The position numbers and the translations under genes were made by a program. A stretch of 64,000 bases of DNA from Balanoglossus misakiensis. Taxonomy: Eukaryota; Hemichordata. Positions 20,901-30,715 of this stretch are shown piece by piece. Below the pieces are notes generated by a model that searched no databases, had not been told where the DNA came from, and saw nothing but the letters and a program-made list of their open reading frames with translations. Within the stretch, counting starts at the first letter, position 1; every line of letters begins with the position of its first letter. The stretch is taken from assembly GCA_040954595.2 (NCBI GenBank), contig CM082595.2, forward strand, positions 8,122,001 to 8,186,000, in the 5' to 3' direction.

Positions 20901-22405
20901 TATCTCTTTCTTCTAACCGATTTTATATTGTCTCTATATTCACAATTAGTCTGATAGCGTTCATATTCTTTAGCTGCTTTAGAGCTCTTCAGACTACTGG
21001 GTACATTTAATTGATTCAATTTACCTCTTTCACTTTCATACTTTTCACGCCTGAGTTTCTTTTTCAGCCGTTCACCCATGGCTCTTCCACGTTTCTCACC
21101 TCTTACTGGTGCAAGACACGGAAGTTCTTCATGTGTTGCAAATACTTCATCCAAATGGAACTCTTGTTTCAAACCAATCTGTTTTGAACACTCATTGTCT
21201 GTCACATCCATGCACTCTCCAGTCACAATCTCAACAGGGACAACTTCATTGCAATCAATGTGTGTACAATGACAGGTTTCCAACTGTGGTGTCTTCACAC
21301 ACTCAACTACTTCATAATGGTTTCTATTGCGATGGTTCAGGTATATACCAACACCTCTATCAACATTATTTTTATTGATTAAATTACAAGAATGTTTCCA
21401 CCAACTATCAAAACTGTACACAAAAATATTCACATTGAAGAGATTTGTAGTGGCAAGGATTTCAGTCTCTGTAGCCCATGTTCCTAGACAATCCATTCGA
21501 GACTTCTCAATATAATCAGCAACTGATGTATATCCATCTAACCTTACCCAGCCTGAATATACTTCCTCATTGGCTTTCAAGTGATTCACAATAGCCGTTC
21601 GAATTACTCCATGATTTCGCTCAGTCCCACTTATACAATATGACAAGGACCTAAAAAAACAGTTACCATCACCAATTATTGACTTGTAATTACATGGGTC
21701 TCCAATTGTAACACTTCCAAGTTTATTTAAAATATCAATTTTATTTTTATCTACAATATCAAATTTGCAACACAGCTGTTCACATACATCAGAAGTAAGT
21801 GGAGAGAATGAGTAAACACTGTCCTCTGTTCCACTACCAATATATAGGTCGTCCGATGAATCATTGTCAAGACTATGTTGTTGCAGAATTTCATTACTTC
21901 CTTCAGTCTTATCAACACTTTGATTTTCAGTCTCAAATATCTCATTGTTGACTTTTGAACTTTCATTTTCTCTGTCACTTTTTCTGATTTTATCCATATT
22001 CCTGTTTTTAGAGAGGGCAGGCCCCTCTTTGAATTCATTTCTATTCCTGTTTTTAGAGAGGGCAGGCCCCTCTTTGTATTCATTTCTATTCCTGTTTTTA
22101 GAGAGGGCAGGCCCCTCTTTGAATTCATTTCTATTCCTGTTTTTAGAGAGGGCAGGCCCCTCTTTGAATTCATTTCTATTCCTGTTTTTAGAGAGGGCAG
22201 GCCCCTCTTTGTATTCATTTCTATTCCTGTTTTTAGAGAGGGCAGGCCCCTCTTTGTATTCATTTCTATTCCTGTTTTTAGAGAGGGCAGGCCCCTCTTT
22301 GTGCTTTATAGCTATCCTGTTTTTCAAGAGGACAGGATCCTCAGACACAACAGCATCTTCATTCTTCTGACTCCTCTTCTTCCTCCAGTATCTACTGCGT
22401 GGCAT
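14927..22405 (-). CDS. Helentron replicase: OTU - HUH Rep - PIF1-like helicase - endonuclease
   Basis: An uninterrupted frame of about 2,490 codons. In order it shows 15-residue repeats, an OTU protease-like domain (GDGNCFFRS near residue 245, His in NHYEVVE about 110 later), charged 22-residue repeats, and a Cys-rich region (CVCSVCHRRLF, CHTCHSK). Then come the Helitron-type Rep with HUH motif RGSPHTHCLFW near 1,250 and the two-tyrosine motif YIVSYISK near 1,470. The SF1 PIF1-like helicase follows, with Walker A GGAGTGKS near 1,835, LIIDEIS, GDFYQLPP and TVHKVQGLT. A C-terminal exonuclease-endonuclease-phosphatase domain has GDFNED and LIDHVYV. Rep nicks and joins the ends, the helicase unwinds, and the endonuclease is the hallmark of Helentron/Helitron2 types. 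The start is the ATG at 22,405-22,403, directly after a splice-acceptor-like TTGTTCCAG, so an upstream exon is possible. All catalytic motifs look intact. Confidence 0.93.
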   Translation of the reverse strand: MPRSRYWRKKRSQKNEDAVVSEDPVLLKNRIAIKHKEGPALSKNRNRNEYKEGPALSKNRNRNEYKEGPALSKNRNRNEFKEGPALSKNRNRNEFKEGPALSKNRNRNEYKEGPALSKNRNRNEFKEGPALSKNRNMDKIRKSDRENESSKVNNEIFETENQSVDKTEGSNEILQQHSLDNDSSDDLYIGSGTEDSVYSFSPLTSDVCEQLCCKFDIVDKNKIDILNKLGSVTIGDPCNYKSIIGDGNCFFRSLSYCISGTERNHGVIRTAIVNHLKANEEVYSGWVRLDGYTSVADYIEKSRMDCLGTWATETEILATTNLFNVNIFVYSFDSWWKHSCNLINKNNVDRGVGIYLNHRNRNHYEVVECVKTPQLETCHCTHIDCNEVVPVEIVTGECMDVTDNECSKQIGLKQEFHLDEVFATHEELPCLAPVRGEKRGRAMGERLKKKLRREKYESERGKLNQLNVPSSLKSSKAAKEYERYQTNCEYRDNIKSVRRKRYHEDVLYRENKKRRLAGRYDHDLVFREVQKTVCAEQCLAKYEKVPLYREHKKSESAAQCVDKYEKDQTFREQKKRQSAAQCVDKYEKDQTFREQKKRQSAAQCVDKYKKDQTFREQKKRQSAAQCVDKYEKDQTFREQKKRQSAAQCVDKYKKDLEFREHKKRQTAAQFLDKYNRDEEFQNRTQKKCLERYQQDHVYKQTVLERRRTERKVTKIEKGNIERVIIDFQNQISVGPNCVCSVCHRRLFRKQVIVCKMDNYVSKGGLCEMNANKCITQEYVHNCSELCIVDCPLKSSAASKLWICHTCHSKLLRAEMPVQAAANNLDVKPIPDELKCLNSLEQHLIALHIPFMKMMALPRGGQNGVHGPVVCVPSNIEKATSILPRGELDDQMIKVKLKRKLSYKGCYEYQFVNKGHIQNALEYLKKSNMWYNDVNFNLTWENTLEKTEEKSDGESNGNTEEKLLDTEGNDVASDTEDGNEPDRDTNGIFMDTCFQPVDIGQDILDYHFDDIACVAPGEDNKPVRVLMEKFNEAKCFPVIFPTGSPTFHDDREVKITIGRYLQSRLMNASNRFARSTDYIFYAQYRSELDQVVSNVSIALRKGTANACGKKVTSDVLTNGDSLREILKCDEGYKFLKPVRGTPPYWQATQKDLFAMIRQLGIPTWFCSFSAADLRWKEVIETILREEGDVRNAEDLDWSEKCGILRRNPVTAARMFDHRFHCFMNEVIMSPASPIGKIKDYFYRVEFQQRGSPHTHCLFWVENAPKVDKDSDEDVVEFVDRYVTCEMPSIEEDEVLHEIVKTVQKHSSRHSKSCKKKGTTCRFNFPRPPSNKTFICHPSVSIDTGIEVTDDDQCKDDQMTTSLESEFENSLPELDDTVLIQKKARQILERVWTCLCDKEKQIDTIDDLFNAVGISQEMFEQANAILAKKTSVVLKREPSDVWVNQYNANLLRCWNANMDIQFVVDAYACVVYIVSYISKAEREMGLLLEHAQKEAYKEGNMDAKSAMKELGGVYLHNREISAQEAVYRVCGLKLKQSSRKVQFIPTGENQIKMSLPLAAIQKKMKGDDLDEEEIWMNSIVDRYKNRPNGVDFDNMCLATFCSEYRVVSKSEMKNVSNEKRHSPIVKLKNDVGYMQKRSRSDGAVVRYARFSVTKCPEKHYGSILQLFLPYRTESQLKPSGFESYEDFYCLGAVKCGTASLEKVKMIVDANKALFETEADAIDAAGQFLDENGHLEDAWAQICPENELERLECIEEGKKCCDDDPVDDSDIPDLVQKPKGEDCHVEISNSMKKYEVEAMCRSLNKKQAEVFYTVRKWCLDKSNGKNPEPFYLFVTGGAGTGKSHLIKSIYHEAKRILARAMPDVDGISIALTAPTGVAAFNIQGTTLHHIFSIAVDSKLPYQPLREEKLNTLRCKFGNLHILIIDEISMVDKKLLYYVHGRLRQIKQSLAESPFGNVCVIAVGDFYQLPPVKASPLCIDRESVNLWNDNFSMVELTEIMRQKDCAFAEALNRVRVHKKGDILNAGDVAMFQKCVTGETSEAMHVFATNTEVNSCNVEMLHSQCSDPVCIEAEDFSRNPKSGRLEKKVGHHVKVYRTTLPKTLTLAVGARVQLTHNIDVADGLVNGVFGTVCHIAVKSNEKFPAAIYVVFDNEKVGQGLRKKKPITISDLPVNSTLIEPQEMSVASNGGIRRQFPLKLAWACTVHKVQGLTVEKAVVNLKKMFAPGQAYVALSRVTSLDGLIINDFNKSSIYCNEKVQEALETMPKFLPKCTQTEQSNYTCSFVLHNVEGLVNHIKDICNDSEYLEADFICLTETWLSEKGTHCNLQLSGFEFNHQPRSQSYNQFDTNTSSLQLQQRGGVGVYSKLCSDFEILHLGVCNLECISFYVAKINVTVAVVYRPPSYKAEVFKNSMVSLVRAMEKYPGGKLIMGDFNEDILTRLSLVKFMEDHGFRQSVSQPTTEANTLIDHVYVKGIKDVTVNVIPKYFSFHEAISIKI
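20387..20800 (-). repeat. 66-bp coding repeat in Helentron 1 (22 residues, about 6 copies)
   Basis: In-frame repeat with consensus KKRQSAAQCVDKYEKDQTF plus REQ, starting near 20,387, 20,453, 20,519, 20,585, 20,651 and 20,717. It is highly charged, probably helical, and lies between the OTU and Cys-rich regions. Inner copies are nearly identical in DNA, so expansion was recent. Confidence 0.9.
22001..22345 (-). repeat. 45-bp coding repeat at the Helentron 1 N-terminus (15 residues, 7-8 copies)
   Basis: Consensus KNRNRNEYKEGPALS, in frame, from 22,001 to about 22,300, with one degenerate outer copy to 22,345. It is hydrophilic and probably disordered. Confidence 0.92.
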
Positions 22406-22799
22406 CTGGAACAAAGCAAATATACAGTCTAGTTAGGTTTTTACTATCCTTTCACCACCAGACTTCAGATAACCGTCCCATCAAATCACATCACTAGTGA
22501 TTATAACCAGTAAAAAGTAGTGGAACTTTTAACAGACAGAAGTGATTTATAGAAAGTAAGTCCGAACAAAGTTGTAATTCAACAGCAACACATAATACAC
22601 ACATATCCCCATGCCTGTATACAAATAGACACATATACACACAAAGTATCACAGACACACTTTTTTTCTGCTGGAAAACAGGATAAGGCTTAAATCCTGA
22701 CCCCTGTATGACCTAACATTCTGGCATTCACATTGGAATGTGCTCAGACAAATCTCAGATATGAGTGAAATTTTCTTTAAAAGTCTTCTCCGCTATTTA
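22406..22799. other. 5' flank of Helentron 1
   Basis: No gene. It holds an acceptor-like TTGTTCCAG (minus strand) at the ORF start, the TCACTAGTGATT palindromic core at 22,491-22,502, and a decayed copy of the adjoining 205-bp repeat from about 22,600. Confidence 0.5.
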
Positions 22800-24170
22800 G
22801 CAATATCAAGTCCAAGTACGATAGGCATACATGTACATGTATGAATTTGCACAGACATAAACAAATACACGGACACCCCAACATCCACCGTGTACAACCA
22901 AATAAGGCTTCAGACCTGATCCTGAATGACCAAACATTTTCCCATTTACGTTGCAATGTACTCAGCCAAATCTGAGTAAAATTTCACTTCAAAATCATTT
23001 CCACCAGTTAGCAATATCAAGTCCAAGTACGATAGGCATACATGTATGAATTTGCACAGACATAAACAAATACACGGACACCCCAACATCCACCGTGTAC
23101 AACCAAATAAGGCTTCAGACCTGACCCTGAATGAACCGACATTTTCCCATTTACGTTGCAATGTACTCAGCCAAATCTTAGTAAAATTTCACTTCAAAAT
23201 CATTTCCACCAGTTAGCAATATCAAGTCCAAGTATGATAGGCATACATGTATGAATTTGAACAGACATAAACAAATACACGGACACCCCAACATCCACCG
23301 TGTACAACCAAATAAGGCTTCAGACCTGATCCTGAATGACCAAACATTTTCCCATTTACGTTGCAATGTACTCAGCCAAATCTGAGTAAAATTTCACTTC
23401 AAAATCATTTCCACCAGTTAGCAATATCAAGTCCAAGTACGATAGGCATACATGTATGAATTTGAACAGACATAAACAAATACACGGACACCCCAACATC
23501 CACCGTGTACAACCAAATAAGGCTTCAGACCTGACCCTGAATGACCCGACATTTTCCCATTTATGTTGCAATGTACTCAGCCAAATCTGAATAAAATTTC
23601 ACTTCAAAATCATTTCCACCAGTAGGCAATATCAACTCCAAGTACGGTAGGCATACATGTATGAAATTGCACAGACATAAACAAATACACGGACACCCCA
23701 ACATCCACCGTGTACAACCAAATAAGGCTTCATACCTGACCCTGAATGACCCGACATTTTCCCATTTATGTTGCAATGTACTCAGCCAAATCTGAATAAA
23801 ATTTCACTACAAAACCATTTCCACCAGTTAGCAATATCAAGTCCAAGTACAATGAGAGGCATACATGTATGAATTTGCACAGACATACACAAATACACGG
23901 ACACCCCAACATCCACCGTGTACAACCAAATAAGGCTTCATACCTGACCCTGAATGACCCAACATTTTCCCATTTACGTTGCAATGTACTCAGCCAAATC
24001 TGAATAAAATTTCACTTCAAAACCATTTCCACCAGTTAGCAATATCAAGTCCAAGTACAATGAGAGGCATACATGTATGAATTTGCACAGACACAGACAC
24101 GGACAAATACACACACAATATTCACTCACACCGCATTTCCCTCCTGAAGAACCTGACAAGGCTTGAATCC
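22800..24170. repeat. 205-bp tandem repeat, about 7 copies
   Basis: Units restart near 22,808, 23,019, 23,224, 23,429, 23,633, 23,838 and 24,046 at TCAAGTCCAAGTA, with period 205-211 bp. Each contains ACACGGACACCCCAACATCC and CCCATTTACGTTGCAATG. A partial, diverged unit ends the array. Repeated short minus-strand frames (about 71 codons) come from the period and are not genes. Confidence 0.92.
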
Positions 24171-25440
24171 TGACCCCTGTATGACCTTACATCCTGGCAT
24201 TTTCATTATGTACTCATACAAATCACAAACGATTGTTTTAGACCTGATTTACACTTAGTAATTTAATATACAAGTTCAATAACAAGGCAGGGATATCAAG
24301 AAACATACATCATACCAATGTTTTATTGAAGCCACTGTTGTAAGTAATGGCACTATCCAATGGTCTTAACACCACATAGCACAATGATTGTTCTTCACAT
24401 ACAAGTCCCTTCCTTTCTGATGTATTCAATAAACACCATTTCTATGAACTATTACAATATGTTTTTCTTCCGTCACCCCTGAATAACAAATTCAAAGAAA
24501 TGGGCTAGTGCTTTTACATGTTTACAGACGGTGCATGGAAGTGGACAATCATCCTATCTGATATTAAACCACAGTGTGACTGATAGTAGAACTAAGCAAT
24601 TCCTCCGCAAATGATTTAAAAGGCTAATTCACATTTGACACAATGCACACCTGAGTTTGTTAATATATGATACTATGCACTGTTGTGCACCAACACTCAC
24701 CTTGAAAACTCTTTGGTAGCCAAAATCTGTCAAGAAAATAAAAAAACCTGTTTAATTAACTAATTAACTATAAATTTATATTTAAACTAATACATGAAAA
24801 TATACAATTGCCTACAAACAGGATCACAATTAACAATGAATTCACTGCCAAGCTTGTGATATTCAGAAATTCATGTCTTGATCACAGTTTCCATACAAAT
24901 GGCACATACAGGTTACCACAGATTGATAACACAACATAGTTTCATGGCATCAAAATATGTTAACAAGTCAACTGTTCTTTTCATGCTCCTGCCAGATTCC
25001 ATTGTCTACGTTTTGGCACACCTGTCACCACCAGAAAGCATACACACTAAAGACAGTGGTCACCAAAAATATTTGGCCATTTCTCCGCTTGTCCCCACAT
25101 TTTTACAAACAACTAAAACGTCAAATAATCCAGCAATGTTTCTGTTTTGTACTCACACAGATCGTTCAATATTTGAAGCAAAACTCCTTTCAATTATCAA
25201 AAAACAAATCGATTTAACTGATAAAAATTACAATGATAACCCCTGGGCTTTTGATCACATAAACATACAATATTCACAGAAATAAATGCAGTATTTACGT
25301 ATTTGGAAAAGCCAATCCATAAATACCGCACAGTTTATTTTTTTTTTACAAATACACATCCCAGAAATAATACTTTACCAACGCTTGTACGTAACATACG
25401 CATGACACACCGATCGCCCGAATTCAACACTTCCGGTCAC
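24171..25440. other. AT-rich non-coding stretch with one candidate microexon
   Basis: No complete gene. The plus-strand frame at 24,878-25,285 has no motif and no splice context. The only structured site is the minus-strand 26-bp segment at 24,701-24,726 with splice signals on both sides. Confidence 0.4.
24701..24726 (-). CDS. candidate 26-bp microexon
   Basis: On the minus strand a polypyrimidine/acceptor sequence ending TTCTTGACAG precedes 26 bases, which are followed by the strong donor GTGAGTG. In phase 0 from the candidate first exon it reads ILATKEFS and leaves two bases, so a phase-2 partner downstream is needed; I did not find it. It may also be an untranslated leader exon for the Helentron transcript. 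Confidence 0.3.
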
Positions 25441-25448
25441 GAGATTCG

Positions 25449-26040
25449 CTAGCTCTGGACTTATGCGCTGTTTGGGTCTACGCTGCTCTCCGTCCCCCAC
25501 AGCTATGGAGCCATGCGTAGGAAATCCTGTTGGGTTGCGGAGCAAAATGATTCGCACCGATTTTCAAACAATAAACTACATGAACATGTACATAATGTTG
25601 TCAGAAATAAAGATCGAACGAAAATTTCACAAATGGGAACCTACTTGACGTGTTTGTCGCCGAATCGTAAACGTCGTTAACGAAGCGCCGTAAAACTGGT
25701 GACCCTCCCATACAAACATGGACGTTCACCTTCATTTAAGTCATGTGATCAACACGTGTTTTACTCGGCGTGTTTGTATGGGAGGGTCACCAGTTTTACG
25801 GCGCTGCGTTAACGACGTTTACGATTCGGCGACAAACACGTCAAGTAGGTTCCCATTTGTGAAATTTTCGTTCGATCTTTATTTCTGACAACATTATGTA
25901 CATGTTCATGTAGTTTATTGTTTGAAAATCGGTGCGAATCATTTTGCTCCGCAACCCAACAGGATTTCCTACGCATGGCTCCATAGCTGTGGGGGACGGA
26001 GAGCAGCGTAGACCCAAACAGCGCATAAGTCCAGAGCTAG
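25449..26040. mobile_element. foldback element with 270-bp inverted arms and 7-bp target duplication
   Basis: Arms 25,449-25,718 and 25,771-26,040 are reverse complements with one mismatch that I could find, around a 52-bp spacer. The ends are CTAGCTCTGG and CCAGAGCTAG. Direct flanks AGATTCG (25,442-25,448 and 26,041-26,047) form a perfect 7-bp target-site duplication. The two arms encode the same 61-codon mirror frame, a by-product of the palindrome. No transposase is encoded, so it depends on another element. Long arms suggest a Mutator-like or foldback type, but the superfamily is open. Arm identity implies a very recent insertion or gene conversion. Confidence 0.88.
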
Positions 26041-26490
26041 AGATTCGCTTGCCTAAACCCTTTCCAGTCTAAATAATCATTTGTACATTGACTGCAAAAA
26101 GAAGCTTATCTCGTAATTTCAACTTGAATGGAACGCACTAGAAACTCTGATTTACCCAGCCTCTAATTGTTCTATTTAATCCAGCAAACTCCACCATCTC
26201 AACATATATAACATTTGCCAAAACATGCATGCTTACGGTACCATGGATTCTTTACATACAGTAAGCAATCTCAACACGTTACGATAGCCGCCATATTGGA
26301 ATTCGCTCGAGACGAAAATACAAAACATCTTACAAAACTGCCATCGTCTCACAAACAAACAAAATCACACTACCATTGGTTAAACAACAACTTCATAACA
26401 AACATCACCAAGTATTATACGTTCAAACCACCGATTCTCTCCTTCGTACCACATTTAAAAACTGCATGTAATTGTATACGTGTTACTCAC

Positions 26491-26571
26491 CGGATTCAGG
26501 TCAACGCCTCTGCTGGAGTCAGATTCGTTTTCGGATTCAAGTGCGTAGGATGAAGTTGCTTTCAGATTCAT
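26491..26571 (-). CDS. candidate first coding exon of a minus-strand gene
   Basis: An ATG (26,571-26,569) opens 27 codons starting MNLKATSSYAL and ending GVDLNP, rich in Ser/Glu, then meets the strong donor CCG|GTGAGTAAC in phase 0. A TATAAAC lies 30 bp upstream (26,601-26,607). That is close for a TATA-driven start unless the leader is almost absent. No homologue is recognised. The foldback element at 25.4-26.0 kb would lie in its first intron. Confidence 0.35.
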
Positions 26572-26880
26572 ACCCCATAGACGTGTTGGGTTAACACTCC
26601 GTTTATACAGGTCAATATATTGGTATATCTATACTACATCCTCTTCACAGTTAACGGATGTAATATACAGATCTGTTCACTTAAATAAAAATATGTTTAT
26701 AGCCAAACAAATACCTTTGTCAAAACTTTCACTGATTTAGATGAAAATTTTCAACTATTTACAACCAATCCACACATCACTTGTGACTAATTAACCAATC
26801 ACATAATGTGTCCATTCTAACTTTGTATTTCGCCCTCAACTACTGCATGTGTAATGATGCATGTGGATTAGTGTGTAATC
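26572..26880. other. upstream region, no gene
   Basis: AT-rich. It contains only the TATAAAC-like box (minus strand, 26,601-26,607) before composite repeat block II begins. Confidence 0.4.
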
Positions 26881-27290
26881 ATAATATTTTGTAGTCTACC
26901 TTCTGCCCATCATTTTTGTAATTGGATATTATGCTGTCCATGTTCCAGTTTTTTTGCCACAATTTTTACTAAGTTTGCCAAGAACATTGTGATTGGTCGA
27001 AGATTATGGCGGCCATATTGGATTTTCGAAAAACCATAGTAAAACTCCAACAATCTTCTCCAGAACTGGCAATAACTGAGTTGCAAGATTCGGGGAGTAT
27101 GGTCATTACACTGATGTCTGTCAGGTTTGCAAAGAGCATTGTGATTGGTCGAAAAATATGGCCGCCATATTGGATTTTGTAAAAAGCAGTGAAAAATTGA
27201 AATTCCTTTTTCTAGTCTAAACATTGATAGCATGCAAATTCTTTTTACGGATATCAATCGTCATATGACTAAAATATGTTACAAATTTTT
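26881..27290 (+). repeat. block II: partial module B (diverged subfamily)
   Basis: Matches 6,650-7,130 and 8,070-8,560, including the GTGATTGGTCGAAGATTATG block and GGCGGCCATATTGGATTTT near 27,006, with a variant near 27,163. The left part of the module is missing. Confidence 0.75.
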
Positions 27291-28110
27291 GGGGATTTTT
27301 CACCTGACCTTTGACCTACTTTTCACACATTATTATTTCTGCATATCTATTTCCAGGCTAACCTATAGGGATGCATATATAGCTCATTCTACCTGTTCTA
27401 AATGTACCAGAGTTCTGATTTTTGTGCACATTGGTATCACCCCTGCCAGGACATACCCCAAATATTTTGGTAATTTTGGCAATGACCTTTGACCTACTTT
27501 TGACACATCGTTTTTTTCTGCATATCTAATTCCAGGTTAACCTATAGGGCTATCATTTTGGTTTTTGATGTATGTGGATTTGTATGTGATCAAAAAATTT
27601 TGCTACTTTTCATGACCCCTTTGACCTCTGCTGACCTCATTAAATATGCACATACCTAATTACAGATGAACCAATAGACCTAGAGGTTTTGTTTTTGTTA
27701 TACATGGACCAGTATAGGGTCAAAATATTTTGCCCAAATGTTGGGTGACCTCGGGTGACCTTTCACCTACTTTTGCATATCTCGACATCCACAGTAGATA
27801 CAGCCTTGGTGTTTGGAGGCATAGGGCCATAATTAAAAGCCAAAGTTTTGAGTCACCTGTGACACCTGCTTAACTCATTATTTATGTGCATACCTAATTC
27901 CGGGCTAACCAAAAGGACTAGAGGTCTGGCTTTTGTTGGACATGGACCACTATGGGTCAAAATGTTCTGCCAAAATTGTGGGTGACCCCTGGGTGACCTT
28001 TGACCTACTTAACACTATATCAGCACCAAACAGATATAACCTTGATATTTCATGGGATAAAACACAGCATTATGTTTCTACTCATTAATTATGTGCATAT
28101 CTAATAATCA
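27291..28110 (+). repeat. block II: module A array 7, diverged
   Basis: Units with TGACCTTTGACCTAC near 27,304, 27,484 and 27,996 and a mutated copy near 27,759. It matches array 6 more closely than array 3. Confidence 0.75.
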
Positions 28111-28850
28111 GATCAGATAATAGAGCTTGGGCCCGGACAATGCTGCTTGCAGCTTTAATCTTCTACTTCTTCTTTTTCTTCTTCTGTCGTTTCTTTGGAG
28201 AGGTAGATCTGGAAAACTGCTAAACCTACCAATTTCAAACTTGGCACAATGGTGCAGGCCAATGAGAGCTAGTGCAGTACCCTTGTGAATGTTTAATTAG
28301 TCACGTGACCTGATGACCATATATGGGCAAAATTTTCAAATCGACCTTATTTGCATATGAATGGAGATATCAAAATTCTTTTAGCAACTTTTGCGGACCA
28401 TGTGGTCAGTGTCCTACATGCTAAATGTCAAGGACATTGGCCATGCCAATTTTGAGAAGAAGATTTTTAAGTATTATTTTTCATATTTTTTGACCAAGCC
28501 ATGGGCCTATACTTTCCATAGTGAAGCTAAGACCACATATTATTTTGGATAAATATGCATACATATCTCAAAATCTGTTTGGCCAATCATCTCCAACTTT
28601 GGTGTGCAGCTAGCCTAGTATTTGTCAATAATTTTAAGCGAAAAAAAATAGTATGAAAAATCGACCGATTTTTTTATATTAATTTTCTTATGAAATTTAT
28701 ACCTTTAATTATACCTCTATGGTTAAGCTATGTCCATGTCTTATTGTGGAATTCTGGTCTGTGCAATAGTCCTGTACAGTGACTGTCTTGTGGTCAGTGA
28801 GCACAATGGCACCAAAATAGAAGGCACAATTTTAGGCTCACCTGTAACAC
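28111..28850 (+). repeat. block II: module B copy 7
   Basis: Opens with GGGCCCGGACAATGCTGCTT (subfamily 2 style) but continues with the subfamily 1 body, so it is a chimera of the two B forms. Confidence 0.75.
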
Positions 28851-29965
28851 CTGCTTAACTCATTAATTATGTGCATACCTAATTCTGGGCTAACTAAGAG
28901 GGCTAGAGGTTTCGTTCTTGTGGGACATGGACTAGTATAGGGTCAAAATTTCTTGCCAAAATTTTGGGTGACCTCAGGTGACCTTTGACCTACTTTCCTA
29001 TATCTCGGCATCCAGAGCTGATACAGACTTGGCGTTTGGAGGGTTGGGACTAAAATTGAAAAGCCAAAATGGGGGTCACCTGTGACACCTGCATATCTCA
29101 TTAATTATGTGCATACCTAATTCCAGGCTAACCAATAGGGCTATAGGTTTGGTTTTTGTTGAACATGGACCAGTATAGGGTCAAAATTTCTTGCCCAAAT
29201 TTTGTATGACCTCAGGTGACCTTTGACCTACTTTACCATATCTTGGCATCCAGAGCAGGTACAGACTTGGCGTTTGGAGGGTTGGGACTAAAATTGTAAA
29301 GGCAACACTGGGGGTCACCTGTGACACCTGCCTACCTCATTAATTATGTGCATACCTAATTCCAGGCTAACCAATAGGGCTATAGGTTTGGTTTTTGTTG
29401 AACATGGACCAGTATAGGGTCAAAATTTCTTGCCCAAATTTCGCATGACCTCAGGTGACCTTTGACCTACTTTACCATATCTTGGCATCCAGAGCAGGTA
29501 CAGACTTGTCGTTTGGAGGGTTGGGATTAAAATTGAAAAGCCAAATTGGCGCTCACCTGTGACACTTGCATATCTCATTAATTATGTGCATACCTAATTC
29601 CAGTCTAACCAATAGAGCTATAGGTTTGGTTTTTGTTGAACATGGACCAGTATAGGGTCAAAATTTCTTGCCCAAATTTTGCATGACCTCAGGTGACCTT
29701 TGACCTACTATCATATATCTCGGAATCCAGAGCAAGTACATACTTGGCGTTTGGAGGGTTGGGACTGAAAGTGAAATGCCAAAATTGGGGGTCACCTGTG
29801 GCACCTGCATATCTCATTAATTATGTGCATACCTAATTCCAGGCTAACCAATAGGGCTATAGGTTTGGTTTAAGTTGAACATGGACCAGTATAGGGTAAA
29901 AATTTCTTTCCCAAATTTAACATGACCTCAGGTGACCTTTGACCTACTTTACCATATCTTGGCAT
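28851..29965 (+). repeat. block II: module A array 8 (about 5 units)
   Basis: Units near 28,860, 29,100, 29,340, 29,580 and 29,820. The DR1 core is intact in all five (near 28,978, 29,217, 29,457, 29,696 and 29,935). Confidence 0.85.
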
Positions 29966-30715
29966 CCAGAGCAGATATGCCTGTTCCTATGTTGCTATGT
30001 GCTATGTTGGCTTGTGCCCGCTATTGCTGCTTGGCAGCTATATTTCTTCTTCTTCTTCTTCTGTCGTTTTTTTGGCGAGCTAGATCTGGAAAACGGCTAA
30101 ACCTACCAATTTAAAACTTGGCACAATGGTGCAGGCCAATGAGAGCTAGTGCAGTACCCTCGTGAATGTTTAATTAGTCACGTGACCTAATGACCATATA
30201 TGGGCAAAATTTTCAAATTGGCCTTATTTCCATATGAATGGAGATATCAAAATTCTGTTAGGATACTTTGTGGGCCATATGGCCAGGGTTCTACATGCCA
30301 AATGTCAAGGCCATAGGCCATGCCAATTTTGAGAAGAAGATTTTTAAGTATTATTTTTCATATTTTTTTTACCAAGCCATGGGCCTATACTTTCCATAGT
30401 AAAGCTATGACCACATATTATTTTGGATAAATATGCATACATATCTCAAAATCTGTTTGGCCAATCATCTCCAACTTTGGTGTGGAGCTAGGCTAGCATT
30501 TGTCAATAATTTTAAGCGAAAAAAATAGTATGAAAAATCTACCGATTTTTTTTATATTAATTTTTTAATGAATTTATACCTTTAATTATACCTCTATGGT
30601 TAAGCTATGTCCATGTCTTATTGTGGAATTCTGGTCTGTGCAATAGTCCTGTACAGTGACTGTCTATTGGTCAGTGAGCACAATGGCACCAAAATAAAAG
30701 GCACAATTTTAGGCT
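29966..30715 (+). repeat. block II: module B copy 8
   Basis: Standard subfamily 1 body. One extra G disturbs the opening hairpin (CTGCTTGGCAGC). Confidence 0.8.

Larger units (their letters stand above)
14927..22800 (-). mobile_element. Helentron 1 (autonomous-looking Helitron2-type element; ends not mapped)
   Basis: The intact ORF defines the element body. True termini are not determined: they should lie below 14,927 (3') and above 22,405 (5'). A 12-base TCACTAGTGATT occurs at 22,491-22,502 on the 5' side, and the same string sits at the 3' side of Helentron 2. The 205-bp array from 22,800 may belong to the element or to its target. Confidence 0.75.

Noticed and set aside
20266-20916. Long plus-strand frame of 216 codons with repeats
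   Set aside because: Antisense shadow of the 66-bp coding repeat in Helentron 1.
22946-24159. Repeated minus-strand frames of 61-72 codons with Cys-rich sequence
   Set aside because: Same frame recurring with the 205-bp repeat; no splice or start support.
25463-26026. Two identical 61-codon proteins on opposite strands
   Set aside because: They mirror each other because the foldback arms are identical; not independent genes.
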